64,000 bases of DNA. Origin: Nitrosospira sp. Its GTDB lineage: Bacteria; Pseudomonadota; Gammaproteobacteria; Burkholderiales; Nitrosomonadaceae. Below are positions 7,981 to 17,084 of this stretch, piece by piece; positions within the stretch are counted from its first letter, which is position 1; every line of letters begins with the position of its first letter. The notes below the pieces were generated by a model. That model ran no database searches and was not told the origin of the DNA. It saw only the letters and a program-made list of their open reading frames with translations. Made by a program: the position numbers and the translations under genes. The DNA is taken from positions 33,698 through 97,697 of the forward strand of contig JACDGV010000008.1 of assembly GCA_013821425.1 (NCBI GenBank), written 5' to 3'.

Positions 7981-9540
7981 ATGTATCTTAGCCACCCTGG
8001 CACGCCTCAACAGCCATCCAACCCTCCATCGGCAAACAGTGTTTTTTTCGAGGGTGCAAACCGCGGGGCGACAGTGGATGCGCTCATTTATGTACTCACG
8101 CATGGGGAGGGAGCAGAGGGCGTCATTAAAGTCACCGGTGATCAGGGTAACGGCAAAACCCTGCTTTGCCGGTTGTTGATGGAACGGTTACCAGCACGAA
8201 TGGAAATCATTTATCTCGCCCAGCCGGATTCTTTGCGAGAAGAGCTTCTCCGTTCAATAGCGGAGAAATTGAATTCGAGCCCTGCGAGAAGCGGCGCGAC
8301 CACGCCGCCCCCAACAAATACAAACGCGATAGACGAGCTGGAAAGTGCCCTGAGCGAGAAACGCATCGCGGGAAGGCGCATAGTGCTACTGATCGACGAC
8401 GCCCATACTTTACCGGACGACGCGCTGGAGGCGTTGAGCGTGCTATACGATAGCCAATCCCGCCACCACAAGCTGTTGCAAATCATCCTCCTTGGTCAGG
8501 CCGGCCTGGATAGTAGACTGGCATTGCCGCGAATGCGCAAGTTGAGGGGGAACATTAGCCATAACTATATCCTGACACCGCTTACCGCTAAAGTAGTGAA
8601 AGAGTACCTGACCTGGCGCCTGCGTGCGGCGGGCAATCGTGGTCCCGATATCTTTACCCTTCCTGCGATAAAGCTGATCACTATGGCCTCGGGCGGTCTG
8701 ATTCGCCAATTGGACATATTGGCTGATAAATCCGGCCTGGCCGCATCTGCCGCCGAAACGCGCGAAATACAGCCCATCCATGTCAAGGCGGCGGCGTTGG
8801 AGTCCGGAATTAAGCCTCGCTTCAGTTGGGCCAGCTGGAGGGATGCACAAGACCTGCCAAGCCCTCGTGTTGCGCGTGCGAGCGTCATCTTTTCTGTGAC
8901 AGCTCTGCTAGTGTTAGCCGTGCTGGGTTGGGACGTTTTGCATACCCCGCCATCAGACGTGACTGCCACAACAGCCCCGCTCCCGATTGGAGCGGTTACA
9001 TCCGCTCCAGCCGCGGTCCTCGTTCCTATCCCCACGACCTCCACGCCCGTAGCGACTATGAGTTCCATCGGTCCGCCTTCCGTTGCCGCTGTGATCCAGT
9101 CCGATCCGCCCGGCGAGACTACCGCAAGGATGCCGGCTTCCATACCGATCAACCCAGCTCCCGCAGCCGGTCAGGACAACCCCGCCAAAATTAATATTGC
9201 CGGTGTCAAATTGGCAGGATATGCGTTGCTGGAGCAGCGAGTTGCGGCTACTCAAAAAATCATGGGCATGACAAACGGCAGTTCGTTTACGGTTCAGCTA
9301 TTTGCTACCGAAAATATCCAGCCTGATCGTATGGAACGGTTCCTGGTACGCGCCCGGAGTCTAATCGATCTATCCGATCTCTACGTCCATCCGGTGACTA
9401 ACGGTAACCAGGCTAAATTCAGAGTCACGTATGGTATCTATTCCAGCCGCGATCAGGCGAATGCCGCAGTGCCGCGGCTTCCCGAAAGATATCGGACATC
9501 TTTCCAGCCCGAACCGTATACCTTGAGCGAGATACACTGA
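7981..9540 (+). CDS. ExeA/MshM-like AAA ATPase with SPOR-like C-terminus
   Basis: Protein of 519 residues. It has an N-terminal AAA ATPase domain with Walker A GDQGNGKT (53-60) and Walker B RIVLLIDDAH (about 131-141), then a single membrane helix near residues 301-318 (SVIFSVTALLVLAVLGW). A Pro/Ala/Thr-rich periplasmic linker follows, and a C-terminal region from about 433 resembles a SPOR fold (SSFTVQLFA, FRVTYGIYSSRDQANAAV). SPOR domains bind denuded peptidoglycan glycan strands. The layout matches ExeA/GspA and MshM-like proteins, which help insert secretion or pilus machinery through the cell wall, or DamX. No secretion genes are adjacent here, so the partner is unknown. GAGGGA precedes the ATG. 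Confidence 0.8.
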   Translation: MYLSHPGTPQQPSNPPSANSVFFEGANRGATVDALIYVLTHGEGAEGVIKVTGDQGNGKTLLCRLLMERLPARMEIIYLAQPDSLREELLRSIAEKLNSSPARSGATTPPPTNTNAIDELESALSEKRIAGRRIVLLIDDAHTLPDDALEALSVLYDSQSRHHKLLQIILLGQAGLDSRLALPRMRKLRGNISHNYILTPLTAKVVKEYLTWRLRAAGNRGPDIFTLPAIKLITMASGGLIRQLDILADKSGLAASAAETREIQPIHVKAAALESGIKPRFSWASWRDAQDLPSPRVARASVIFSVTALLVLAVLGWDVLHTPPSDVTATTAPLPIGAVTSAPAAVLVPIPTTSTPVATMSSIGPPSVAAVIQSDPPGETTARMPASIPINPAPAAGQDNPAKINIAGVKLAGYALLEQRVAATQKIMGMTNGSSFTVQLFATENIQPDRMERFLVRARSLIDLSDLYVHPVTNGNQAKFRVTYGIYSSRDQANAAVPRLPERYRTSFQPEPYTLSEIH

Positions 9541-9695
9541 CCGGCAAGGATCCCCTGAAGCTGCCAGTTTCGACGGTAAGGCATGACAGGACGACTAAAT
9601 GCGAGATTCCTGAATAGCTTCTAAGGTTCCCGGACACGGAAACAGAAACCCGTGATGTTACAATGCAGCTGTTCCGTTAGATGTCATATTGATCC

Positions 9696-10991
9696 ATGCC
9701 CGCGCCACGTCTCGCTACCGCTCTCAATAGCCCCACTCTCGATCTGGAGAGGTCCATCATTGATGGCGTATCCGTGATCGAGCATTGGCTGCGCAATGAA
9801 TGGCAGAAGCATGCCGTGCCGTTTTACTGCTCGGTCGATTTGCGGAATAGCGGTTTCAAGCTGGCACCGGTGGATACCAACTTGTTTCCGGGCGGTTTCA
9901 ACAATCTTAATCCGGAATTCATGCCGCTGTGCGTGCAGGCGATGATGACGGCGGTTGAGAAAATATGTGCCGGGGCCCGAAGCGTTCTGTTGATTCCCGA
10001 AAGCCACACCCGCAATATCTCCTACTTGCAAAACGTGGCTACGTTACAAGCTATCATGCGGCATGCCGGGCTCGACATTCGAATAGGTACCCTGCTCCCG
10101 CATATCACCGCCGCTGCCGAGGTTGATCTGCCTGACGGCGGCAAACTCACCCTGGAGCCGGTTCAGCGCAGGGGCAATCACCTGGTTGTTGACGGCTTCG
10201 ACCCATGCGCCGTGCTTCTTAACAACGATCTCTCGAAAGGCATACCAGGCGTTCTGCAGGACCTGGAGCAGATCGTAATTCCTCCCCTTCGCGCAGGATG
10301 GGTGACCCGGCGCAAATCACAGCATTTTAACGCTTATGATGACGTGGCAAGACAATTCGCTCTCCTCATTGGCATCGACCCATGGCTCATCAATCCCTAT
10401 TTTGCCGCATGCGGAAAAATAAATTTTCATGAGAAGAAGGGCGAAGATTGCGTTGCCAGTACCGTGGATGAAATTCTGAGCGACATCCGGGAAAAATATG
10501 CCGAGTATGGTGTCAAGGAAGACCCCTTTGTTATTGTCAAGGCCGACGCGGGCACCTATGGCATGGGTATCATGACGGTGAAGGATGGCGCGCAGGTTCG
10601 CGCGCTGAACCGCAAGCAGCGCAACAAGATGGCGGTGGTGAAAGAGGGCCTCCAGGTAACCGAAGTTATGGTTCAGGAAGGGGTATACACATTCGAAAGC
10701 ATTAAGGATGCGGTGGCAGAGCCGGTAATCTACATGATCGACCGATACGTGGTGGGCGGGTTCTACCGGGTGCATACCGGGCGTGGTATCGATGAGAACC
10801 TGAATGCTCCGGGTATGGAGTTCGTGCCGCTCGCCTTTGAAGATACCTGCCTGTTGCCAGATCGTGATGCACGTCCGGGTTCTAGTGCCAACCGGTTCTA
10901 TGCTTACGGCGTAATCGCCCGGCTCGCATTACTTGCTGCAGCGCAGGAACTGGAGAAGAGCAAGACCCGCACTAAAGCCAACGTCGCCTAG
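9696..10991 (+). CDS. gshA: Glutamate-cysteine ligase, Acidithiobacillus-type family
   Basis: First enzyme of glutathione synthesis, 431 residues, cytosolic. The sequence fits the distinct proteobacterial GshA family first defined in Acidithiobacillus ferrooxidans and not the E. coli GshA fold. Recognisable stretches are FYCSVDLRNSGFKLAPVDTN, FPGGFNNLNPEF and the ATP-grasp-like IVKADAGTYGMGIMTV near residue 285. gshB follows on the same strand after 91 bases, which supports the assignment. No clear ribosome site precedes the ATG. Confidence 0.9.
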   Translation: MPAPRLATALNSPTLDLERSIIDGVSVIEHWLRNEWQKHAVPFYCSVDLRNSGFKLAPVDTNLFPGGFNNLNPEFMPLCVQAMMTAVEKICAGARSVLLIPESHTRNISYLQNVATLQAIMRHAGLDIRIGTLLPHITAAAEVDLPDGGKLTLEPVQRRGNHLVVDGFDPCAVLLNNDLSKGIPGVLQDLEQIVIPPLRAGWVTRRKSQHFNAYDDVARQFALLIGIDPWLINPYFAACGKINFHEKKGEDCVASTVDEILSDIREKYAEYGVKEDPFVIVKADAGTYGMGIMTVKDGAQVRALNRKQRNKMAVVKEGLQVTEVMVQEGVYTFESIKDAVAEPVIYMIDRYVVGGFYRVHTGRGIDENLNAPGMEFVPLAFEDTCLLPDRDARPGSSANRFYAYGVIARLALLAAAQELEKSKTRTKANVA

Positions 10992-11082
10992 CGGACCAGG
11001 CTCAATCGTAAAAGAACATCCCGTTGGTCATTCCGTTCTTGTGCGCCGGTGATAACAATAACAACGAGGGGAGTCCACGCTC

Positions 11083-12057
11083 ATGAAACTTGCTTTTATT
11101 CTCGACCGTCTCGATTCAATCAAAACGTATAAAGACTCGAGTTTTGCCATGATGCGTGAAGCCGTAACCCGCAGCCATGAACTTTTCGTTATGCAGCAAG
11201 GGGACATAATCTGGAGGGGGGACAAGACGATCGGGTTTGCGTGTTCGCTAGAGCTGATTAGCCAGGATGACGCCACCCGCTGGTATGCGGTCGATAAGCC
11301 GGAAGAGGTGCCGCTCGAGGAATTCGACGTGGTGCTGATGCGCAAGGACCCCCCCTTCGATATGGAGTACGTGTATAGCACCTATATGCTGGAACTGGCG
11401 GAAAACCGTGGCGCGCATATCGTCAATAGTCCCCGGGCGATTCGCGATCATAACGAAAAGCTTGCGATAGCGAAATTTTCCGAATATACCCCGCCCACAC
11501 TGGTTACAAGGCAGGAACACCTAATTCGCGATTTTCTTGCCGAACATCGCGATATCGTACTCAAGCCGCTGGATGGCATGGGTGGTGCGAGCGTGTTTCG
11601 TCTTCACAGCGCCGATCACAACCTGGGTGTGATCATTGAAACGCTGACGCATTACGGCACGCGCACGGTTATGGCTCAGCGGTATATTCCTGAAATTGCC
11701 CATGGCGATAAACGCATCCTGCTGATAGCCGGTGAGCCGGTACCTTATACCCTCGCGCGCGTCCCCAGGCCTGGGGAATCGCGTGGCAATCTTAATGTCG
11801 GTGGTACCGGGATAGCGCAACCGCTCACCCCGCGCGACCGTGAAATTGCGGAAGCACTCGGTCCAGCGCTGGCGGCAGAGGGACTAATGCTGGTAGGGTT
11901 GGATGTGATTGGGGACTACCTCACAGAGATAAATGTAACCAGTCCTACCTGCATGCGGGAAATTATGGATCAGACAGGCTTCAACGCGGCAGCAATGATG
12001 ATTGATGCGCTGGAAAAGAAGTTTAAGACAAATTTGCAATCTGACATAGGAAGCTGA
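11083..12057 (+). CDS. gshB: Glutathione synthetase
   Basis: ATP-grasp ligase of 324 residues that joins gamma-glutamylcysteine and glycine. Seen are the N-terminal MKLAFILDRLDSIKTYKDSS, the ATP-grasp segments VLKPLDGMGGASVFR and GDKRILLIAGEP, and the C-terminal EINVTSPTCMREI. A GAGGGGAG ribosome site precedes the start. It lies between gshA and the EIIA gene (10 bases downstream), and the close spacing suggests co-transcription of glutathione synthesis with the phosphotransfer genes. Confidence 0.96.
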   Translation: MKLAFILDRLDSIKTYKDSSFAMMREAVTRSHELFVMQQGDIIWRGDKTIGFACSLELISQDDATRWYAVDKPEEVPLEEFDVVLMRKDPPFDMEYVYSTYMLELAENRGAHIVNSPRAIRDHNEKLAIAKFSEYTPPTLVTRQEHLIRDFLAEHRDIVLKPLDGMGGASVFRLHSADHNLGVIIETLTHYGTRTVMAQRYIPEIAHGDKRILLIAGEPVPYTLARVPRPGESRGNLNVGGTGIAQPLTPRDREIAEALGPALAAEGLMLVGLDVIGDYLTEINVTSPTCMREIMDQTGFNAAAMMIDALEKKFKTNLQSDIGS

Positions 12058-12067
12058 CAGCCGCCGC

Positions 12068-12481
12068 ATGATTGGAATTTTGATTATCTGCCACGGCGAT
12101 CTCGGCAATAGCCTTGTCCGTTGCGCTAACCACGTTATGGGCGTGAAGGCCCCATATCTGGTGGACCTGAGCATTACCATTCAGGACGACCCCGATGCCG
12201 CAACAGCAAGAGCGCGAGCACTGATCAATCATCTTGATAGGGGCGAGGGGGTGCTTATATTGTGCGATATCTGCGGTGCAACTCCCTGCAATATAGCAAC
12301 CCGGCTGATCAGTCCAGGTAGAGTGGAGTGCCTTGCTGGCGTCAACCTGCCCATGCTTGTAAGAGCGCTTACGTACCGGGACGAATCGCTTCCGGCAGTC
12401 GCGGAGAAGGCGTTAATCGGGGCCAGGGATGGCGCCCTCCGTCTTTCTTGCGAGGCAGCAGAATGCAGTATAAAGAGGTAA
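12068..12481 (+). CDS. PTS EIIA component, mannose-type
   Basis: Cytosolic phosphocarrier domain of 137 residues of the EIIA-Man fold. The N-terminal strand and active-site motif IGILIICHGDLGNSL place the phosphorylated histidine at His9. The gene is followed by HPr (19-base overlap) and enzyme I, but no EIIB or EIIC permease is nearby. It therefore probably acts as a regulatory output of the phosphotransfer chain and not in sugar uptake. Such gshB-EIIA-HPr-EI runs are common in betaproteobacteria. Confidence 0.9.
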   Translation: MIGILIICHGDLGNSLVRCANHVMGVKAPYLVDLSITIQDDPDAATARARALINHLDRGEGVLILCDICGATPCNIATRLISPGRVECLAGVNLPMLVRALTYRDESLPAVAEKALIGARDGALRLSCEAAECSIKR

Positions 12482-12732
12482 AAATCGTGAACAAGCTGGG
12501 ACTCCACGCACGTGCTTCCGCGAAGCTCACGCAATTGGCGTCCCGATATCGCAGCGAGGTATGGTTATCACGGAATGATCGGAAAGTTAATGCAAAGAGC
12601 ATTATGGGGGTGATGATGCTGGCCGCGAGCCAGGGGGTTACCTTGGGCGTCGAGACAACCGGCGTCGATGAGAGTGAAGCGATGCAGGCAATCGTCAATC
12701 TGATCGGGGATTGTTTCGGAGAAAGTGAATGA
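12463..12732 (+). CDS. ptsH: Phosphocarrier protein HPr
   Basis: HPr of 89 residues carrying phosphate from enzyme I to EIIA. The active site is His15 in KLGLHARAS. The regulatory Ser46 lies in AKSIMGVMML, the target of HPr kinase in many proteobacteria. The start at 12463 overlaps the end of the EIIA gene by 19 bases. A longer in-frame opening from 12328 exists but would add 45 residues unlike any HPr, so it was rejected. Confidence 0.95.
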   Translation: MQYKEVKIVNKLGLHARASAKLTQLASRYRSEVWLSRNDRKVNAKSIMGVMMLAASQGVTLGVETTGVDESEAMQAIVNLIGDCFGESE

Positions 12733-14456
12733 GCTTTGCGCTGCACGGGGTGGGCGTATCCGGCGGCATAGCGATAGGGCGTGCTCATCTTGCTTCTCAT
12801 GCCGCCCTCGAGGTGGCACATCATGTCGTGCCGGAGAACCAGGTCAGCAACGAAATACTTCGGCTCGACACGGCCATCACAGCGGTTCGTGAAGAGCTTG
12901 AGACACTGCATTCCTGCGTTGTCAGCGGCCCCGCCGCGGCTGAATATGGCGCGTTTCTTGATTTACATCAAATGATCCTGGACGACCCAACGCTTTCCGC
13001 TGCGGCAAAAACCTATATTGCGCAAAACCAGTGCAATGCCGAGTGGGCTATTACTCAACAGATGGATGTGTTAATGGCGCAATTTGAGGAGATTGAGGAT
13101 TCTTATCTCCGCGAACGAAAAACTGACGTGATACAAGTGGTCGAGCGCGTTCTAAAAGTTTTGCTGGGACACCCGGGCTATATCCCGGCCCCGCCCAAAC
13201 GTGATGGCGACAGCATTCTGGTTGCTCATGATTTGAGCCCTGCCGATGTAATTCAATACAAGCAGCAATCGTTTAACGCATTTCTGACTGACCTGGGCGG
13301 CCTGACGTCGCACACGGCAATAGTCGCGCGCAGTCTTAACATTCCATCCATTGTTGCGCTTCATCATGCTCGGCGGCTCATCCGTGACAATGACATTCTG
13401 ATCATTGATGGTAGCCAGGGAGTGGCAATCGTCGATCCTGACGAACATGTGTTGTCAGAGTACCGGTTGCGCCATAGCCAGCTGGAACTGGAGAAGCAGA
13501 AGCTGAAGCGTATAAAAACCACCGTTGCGGCGACGCTCGATGGCACGACGGTCGAATTGCACGCCAATATCGAACTGCCTCCGGATGTCGAACAGGTAAA
13601 GGAGAACGGCGCGACAGGCATAGGCCTGTTTCGCAGCGAATTCCTGTTTCTCAATCGAGACAGCTTGCCTGACGAGGATGAGCAATTCGAGGCCTACCGC
13701 AACGTGGCGCGAAAAATGCGGGGCCTGCCGGTCACCATACGGACCTTCGATCTGGGAGCGGACAAGAACCTTGACCCCACAAAACGCGTTGCGTCCAATC
13801 CCGCATTGGGGCTGCGCGCCATTCGCCTGTGCCTGGCTGAACCGCAGATGTTCCATACTCAGTTGCGTGCGATTTTACGGGCTTCCCATTACGGTCAGAT
13901 TCGTATTCTGGTGCCGATGCTTTCCAGCGTTTCGGAAATTACTCAGACGATGCACTTCATTGAAAATGCCAAGCAAAGTTTACGCGGCGAAAAAATTCCT
14001 TTCGATGAGAAAATACAAATCGGTGGCATGATAGAGATTCCCGCTGCGGCGCTATGTCTTGACGTTTTTATGCGCAAGCTGGATTTCTTGTCCATAGGTA
14101 CGAACGATCTGATTCAGTATACGCTTGCCATAGACCGAGCCGACGATTCTGTAGCTTACCTCTATGATTCGCTACACCCGGCCGTGCTGCGACTCGTGGC
14201 GCACATCATACGAAGTGCCAACCGAACCGGAACACCCGTTGCGGTCTGCGGTGAGATTGCGGGAGATGTAATATTCACGCGGCTCCTGCTGGGTTTTGGG
14301 CTACGCTTGTTTTCCATGCACCCGGCACAGTTGCTGACGGTAAAGAGAGAAGTCTTGCGTAGTAACATGCCGAATATCATTCCTCTCGTCCAGAAAATAC
14401 TGAAAGCCGATGACCCGGAGAAAATTCACGTGTTGTTGGCAAAGCTGAACAGCTAA
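12729..14456 (+). CDS. ptsI: Phosphoenolpyruvate-protein phosphotransferase (enzyme I)
   Basis: Enzyme I of 575 residues, which autophosphorylates with PEP and phosphorylates HPr. The phosphohistidine is His195 in GGLTSHTAIVARSLNIPSIV. The C-terminal PEP-binding barrel shows GIGLFRSEFLF, IRTFDLGADK, SIGTNDLIQYTLAIDRAD and the CGEIAGD cysteine motif. Its start overlaps the ptsH stop by four bases (ATGA), so translation is coupled. There is no GAF domain, so this is enzyme I and not the nitrogen-PTS paralogue PtsP. Confidence 0.96.
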   Translation: MSFALHGVGVSGGIAIGRAHLASHAALEVAHHVVPENQVSNEILRLDTAITAVREELETLHSCVVSGPAAAEYGAFLDLHQMILDDPTLSAAAKTYIAQNQCNAEWAITQQMDVLMAQFEEIEDSYLRERKTDVIQVVERVLKVLLGHPGYIPAPPKRDGDSILVAHDLSPADVIQYKQQSFNAFLTDLGGLTSHTAIVARSLNIPSIVALHHARRLIRDNDILIIDGSQGVAIVDPDEHVLSEYRLRHSQLELEKQKLKRIKTTVAATLDGTTVELHANIELPPDVEQVKENGATGIGLFRSEFLFLNRDSLPDEDEQFEAYRNVARKMRGLPVTIRTFDLGADKNLDPTKRVASNPALGLRAIRLCLAEPQMFHTQLRAILRASHYGQIRILVPMLSSVSEITQTMHFIENAKQSLRGEKIPFDEKIQIGGMIEIPAAALCLDVFMRKLDFLSIGTNDLIQYTLAIDRADDSVAYLYDSLHPAVLRLVAHIIRSANRTGTPVAVCGEIAGDVIFTRLLLGFGLRLFSMHPAQLLTVKREVLRSNMPNIIPLVQKILKADDPEKIHVLLAKLNS

Positions 14457-14765
14457 TATAGCGCTGGCACCTGGAATTTCGCCCCAGATTGGCATGGATT
14501 GGACGAATTGACCCAGTTGCGGTTTGAACATCGACACCGGCGTCTGCTCACAGATTGAGCTTGTGTTCGCAGTTGGGTTTTTGAAGGCGCGTTTGTCTAT
14601 AATTTATGGTTCGTGTCTATTTGTTGGTTATGAGCCAGGAGCCTTCGCAACTATTAGCGTGAGATCTACCGGTTCGGCACTTGTTCTGCTGGCGTATGAC
14701 AACACAAAAAACGTTTTCGCACTTTATTGCCCTTGAACAATCCTCCTGAACATGTTTTCACATTA
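14457..14765. other. Intergenic region upstream of metX
   Basis: About 310 bases with no gene. A good -10 hexamer, TATAAT, lies at 14598-14603 on the plus strand, but the -35 region is unconvincing (a TTGGGT is 19 bases upstream). I looked for SAM and SAH riboswitch cores and found none. Confidence 0.4.
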
Positions 14766-15893
14766 ATGCAAGATTCCGAGTCAACAGGCAACATCACTCC
14801 GCAAATCGCGCATTTCGACACACCTCTGCATTTAAAGAGCGGCGCCGTGCTCGACAACTACGAGTTGGTGTATGAAACGTACGGAGAACTTAACGCGGCC
14901 AGATCCAACGCCGTGCTGATTTGTCATGCCCTCTCAGGCAACCATCACGTTTCAGGTCATTATGCAGACGATCCGAAGAGCGTGGGCTGGTGGAATAATA
15001 TGATCGGGGCCGGCAAATCCATCGATACACAAAGGTTTTTTGTGGTGGGGGTCAATAACCTGGGGGGATGCCACGGCTCGACCGGTCCTGCCAGTATTAA
15101 CGCCAAGACAGGCAAGTGCTATGGCGCAGGTTTTCCGTTGGTAACGGTGGAAGACTGGGTACAGGCACAGGTTCGGCTAGCCGACCACCTTGGCATCGAT
15201 CAGTTTGCCGCCGTGGGAGGCGGGAGTCTGGGCGGGATGCAGGCGCTGCAATGGACACTCGATTTTCCGGCAAGGGTGCGGCATGCGCTGGTGATTGCAG
15301 CCGCTGCCAGATTAACCGCGCAAAACATCGCTTTTAACGATGTCGCGCGCCAAGCCATCATCACAGACCCCGATTTCTACGGCGGAGATTACTATTCGCA
15401 CGGCGTAGTGCCCCGCCGTGGCCTCAGGCTTGCCCGTATGCTGGGCCACATTACCTATTTATCGGACGACTCGATGGCTGCGAAATTCGGCCGGGAGTTG
15501 CGTAACGGGGCGCTTGCATTCGGTTACCACGTGGAGTTCGAAATAGAATCCTACCTGCGCTACCAAGGAGATAAATTTGCCGACCAGTTCGACGCTAATA
15601 CCTACTTGCTAATGACCAAGGCGCTGGATTATTTTGACCCCGCATATCAGCACAACAATGACCTGAGTGCGGCATTTCGTGCCGCAAAGGCAAACTTCCT
15701 CGTGGTATCGTTTACCACCGACTGGCGTTTCTCCCCGGAGCGGTCGCGTGCAATTGTCAGAGCGCTGCTGGATAACGAATTGAACGTCAGTTATGCGGAA
15801 ATTACGTCGAGTCACGGGCACGATTCCTTCCTGATGGAAGACCGCCATTACCACAAGCTGGTGCGGGCCTACATGGACAATATCGTTGTCTAA
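14766..15893 (+). CDS. metX: Homoserine O-acyltransferase
   Basis: Alpha/beta-hydrolase-fold acyltransferase of 375 residues that activates homoserine for methionine synthesis. Signature elements are THE oxyanion region [11 protein letters not shown], the nucleophile elbow [13 protein letters not shown] and the C-terminal catalytic His in SSHGHDSFL. Many proteobacterial MetX proteins use succinyl-CoA, and the donor cannot be decided here. The ATG at 14766 is chosen because the protein then begins just before the conserved [20 protein letters not shown] at 14727 would add 13 residues. metW lies 1.2 kb downstream on the same strand. The TAA stop is the first triplet of a 16-base dispersed repeat. 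Confidence 0.93.
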   Translation: MQDSESTGNITPQIAHFDTPLHLKSGAVLDNYELVYETYGELNAARSNAVLICHALSGNHHVSGHYADDPKSVGWWNNMIGAGKSIDTQRFFVVGVNNLGGCHGSTGPASINAKTGKCYGAGFPLVTVEDWVQAQVRLADHLGIDQFAAVGGGSLGGMQALQWTLDFPARVRHALVIAAAARLTAQNIAFNDVARQAIITDPDFYGGDYYSHGVVPRRGLRLARMLGHITYLSDDSMAAKFGRELRNGALAFGYHVEFEIESYLRYQGDKFADQFDANTYLLMTKALDYFDPAYQHNNDLSAAFRAAKANFLVVSFTTDWRFSPERSRAIVRALLDNELNVSYAEITSSHGHDSFLMEDRHYHKLVRAYMDNIVV

Positions 15894-15906
15894 GGAAGCC
15901 CTGAAC
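15891..15906 (+). repeat. Dispersed 16-mer TAAGGAAGCCCTGAAC, copy 1
   Basis: The same 16 bases occur on the minus strand at 29317-29332, and a near copy lies at 60227-60241. This copy supplies the stop codon of metX. Confidence 0.75.
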
Positions 15907-16038
15907 CGGTCCTCCGCGGAAGCGGGACGTGCCCGCCGGGTGTTCGTCAGCCGTGGTCGATACCTTTCCTTTCCTTTAAACCTGAAGGGCCGGTATTTGG
16001 CCGCTACCCATACGCCCGGTACGCTTGGGCCGACGTTC

Positions 16039-16281
16039 CTACGAAGCGGATTTTACGTTGTTTTCTGCCCGGTCGGCGTTCACACAATCGGGGGTCTGAT
16101 CAAAAGTATCGGGGTTGGCCCTGCATTTCGCGAGCGTCTCGGCTCGTTCGGAAGCGTGTTTCTCATACCATTCCACGGACCGAATGTCCTGGGGGTCGCG
16201 GATTCCGCACGCCGTTAGCATCGATATCATTAGCATGCCCGATAGGACTGGAACAGCGGAAACGTTCATTTTCATCTTCAT
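16039..16281 (-). CDS. EexN-type small lipoprotein
   Basis: Lipoprotein of 80 residues with lipobox LTAC (Cys25 lipidated). The mature part, RSVEWYEKHASERAETLAKC then PDCVNADRAENN, has the spacing of Trp and cysteines seen in the EexN family. That family is named after entry-exclusion lipoproteins of conjugative plasmids, but such proteins are also scattered on chromosomes. The start at 16281 has an AAGAG ribosome site. It lies opposite in direction between metX and metW and has no transfer genes next to it, so a role in exclusion is doubtful. Confidence 0.7.
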   Translation of the reverse strand: MKMKMNVSAVPVLSGMLMISMLTACGIRDPQDIRSVEWYEKHASERAETLAKCRANPDTFDQTPDCVNADRAENNVKSAS

Positions 16282-17084
16282 GATTTGAACTCTTAATAGA
16301 ATGATACGGGTGTGAACCAATTTCCATTTTCGCCCCTGGACAACTCCAGGGCTAGAAGCTCAGGCCGATGGCCTGTTTCCGTGGTTTTGGCTATGTTCCC
16401 ATTTTTTGTTGTGGCAACGGTGGAGTGGAACGTTAATAAACCTTTTTCTTCGCAAGCCACCAAGCCACAAATTTCTAGCGTGGCGCATGATTATTGCATC
16501 CCAAGGCACTTTGCTCTGTGCGCTACCCAACCCAACCTGTAAACAGCGTAGAGAAAACCACCTATTGATTCAGCCTCTCGTGGAGTTTGCGCAAGTCGCA
16601 CCGGCTGGACTCATCCTGCCATCGCTTTCGCTCTCCATGTCTTGAACGCATGTCAGTCGCGCAGCGGACGTTTCCAGGGGACTATTCTCGCCTCCCGCCA
16701 GCTTGTGATGAGTTTATTCCCGGAAGGAATTTTGATAGCGTGTATACGACTATTCCCGATTATCGTACTGATCGCCACCGCTCTAGAATTTCCTTGTCCC
16801 ATGTGGTTTCGCTTCTGCGGGGAATATTCTTTATACTGCGGTAGGCGGCCCCCTCGCAGGGTTTTTGTTTTTTGAAAGGGGGTTCAAATGGCTTCGCGTC
16901 TGGAGCCAGTCTGATATGTCCTGACCCCTTGCCTCACGCGGACCACGCAGTTGGTCCAAATTTGCCTTTAGACGCTAAAATAGTCGGATTTCGTTACTTC
17001 CCTTCCACGCTTACTTCCTTCACGTCTGGTTCCTGACTAAACCATGATGATGGCGAGCGACCAGGGCCTGTATAGTCAAGCACT
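16282..17084. other. Long non-coding stretch before metW
   Basis: About 800 bases with several short frames on both strands, none with recognisable protein character or a good ribosome site. I see no RNA gene. It separates metX from metW, which are adjacent in many relatives, so it may be an insertion scar or decayed genes. Confidence 0.45.

Noticed and set aside
12328..12462. Longer N-terminus for HPr
   Set aside because: The extra 45 residues lie inside the EIIA gene and do not resemble HPr, which begins near QYKEV with His at position 15.
14457..14765. Possible SAM or SAH riboswitch before metX
   Set aside because: No conserved core of these classes is recognisable; only a -10-like TATAAT is present.
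16282..16875. Several frames of 70-90 codons between the lipoprotein and metW
   Set aside because: No ribosome sites, no domain character, and composition like non-coding DNA.
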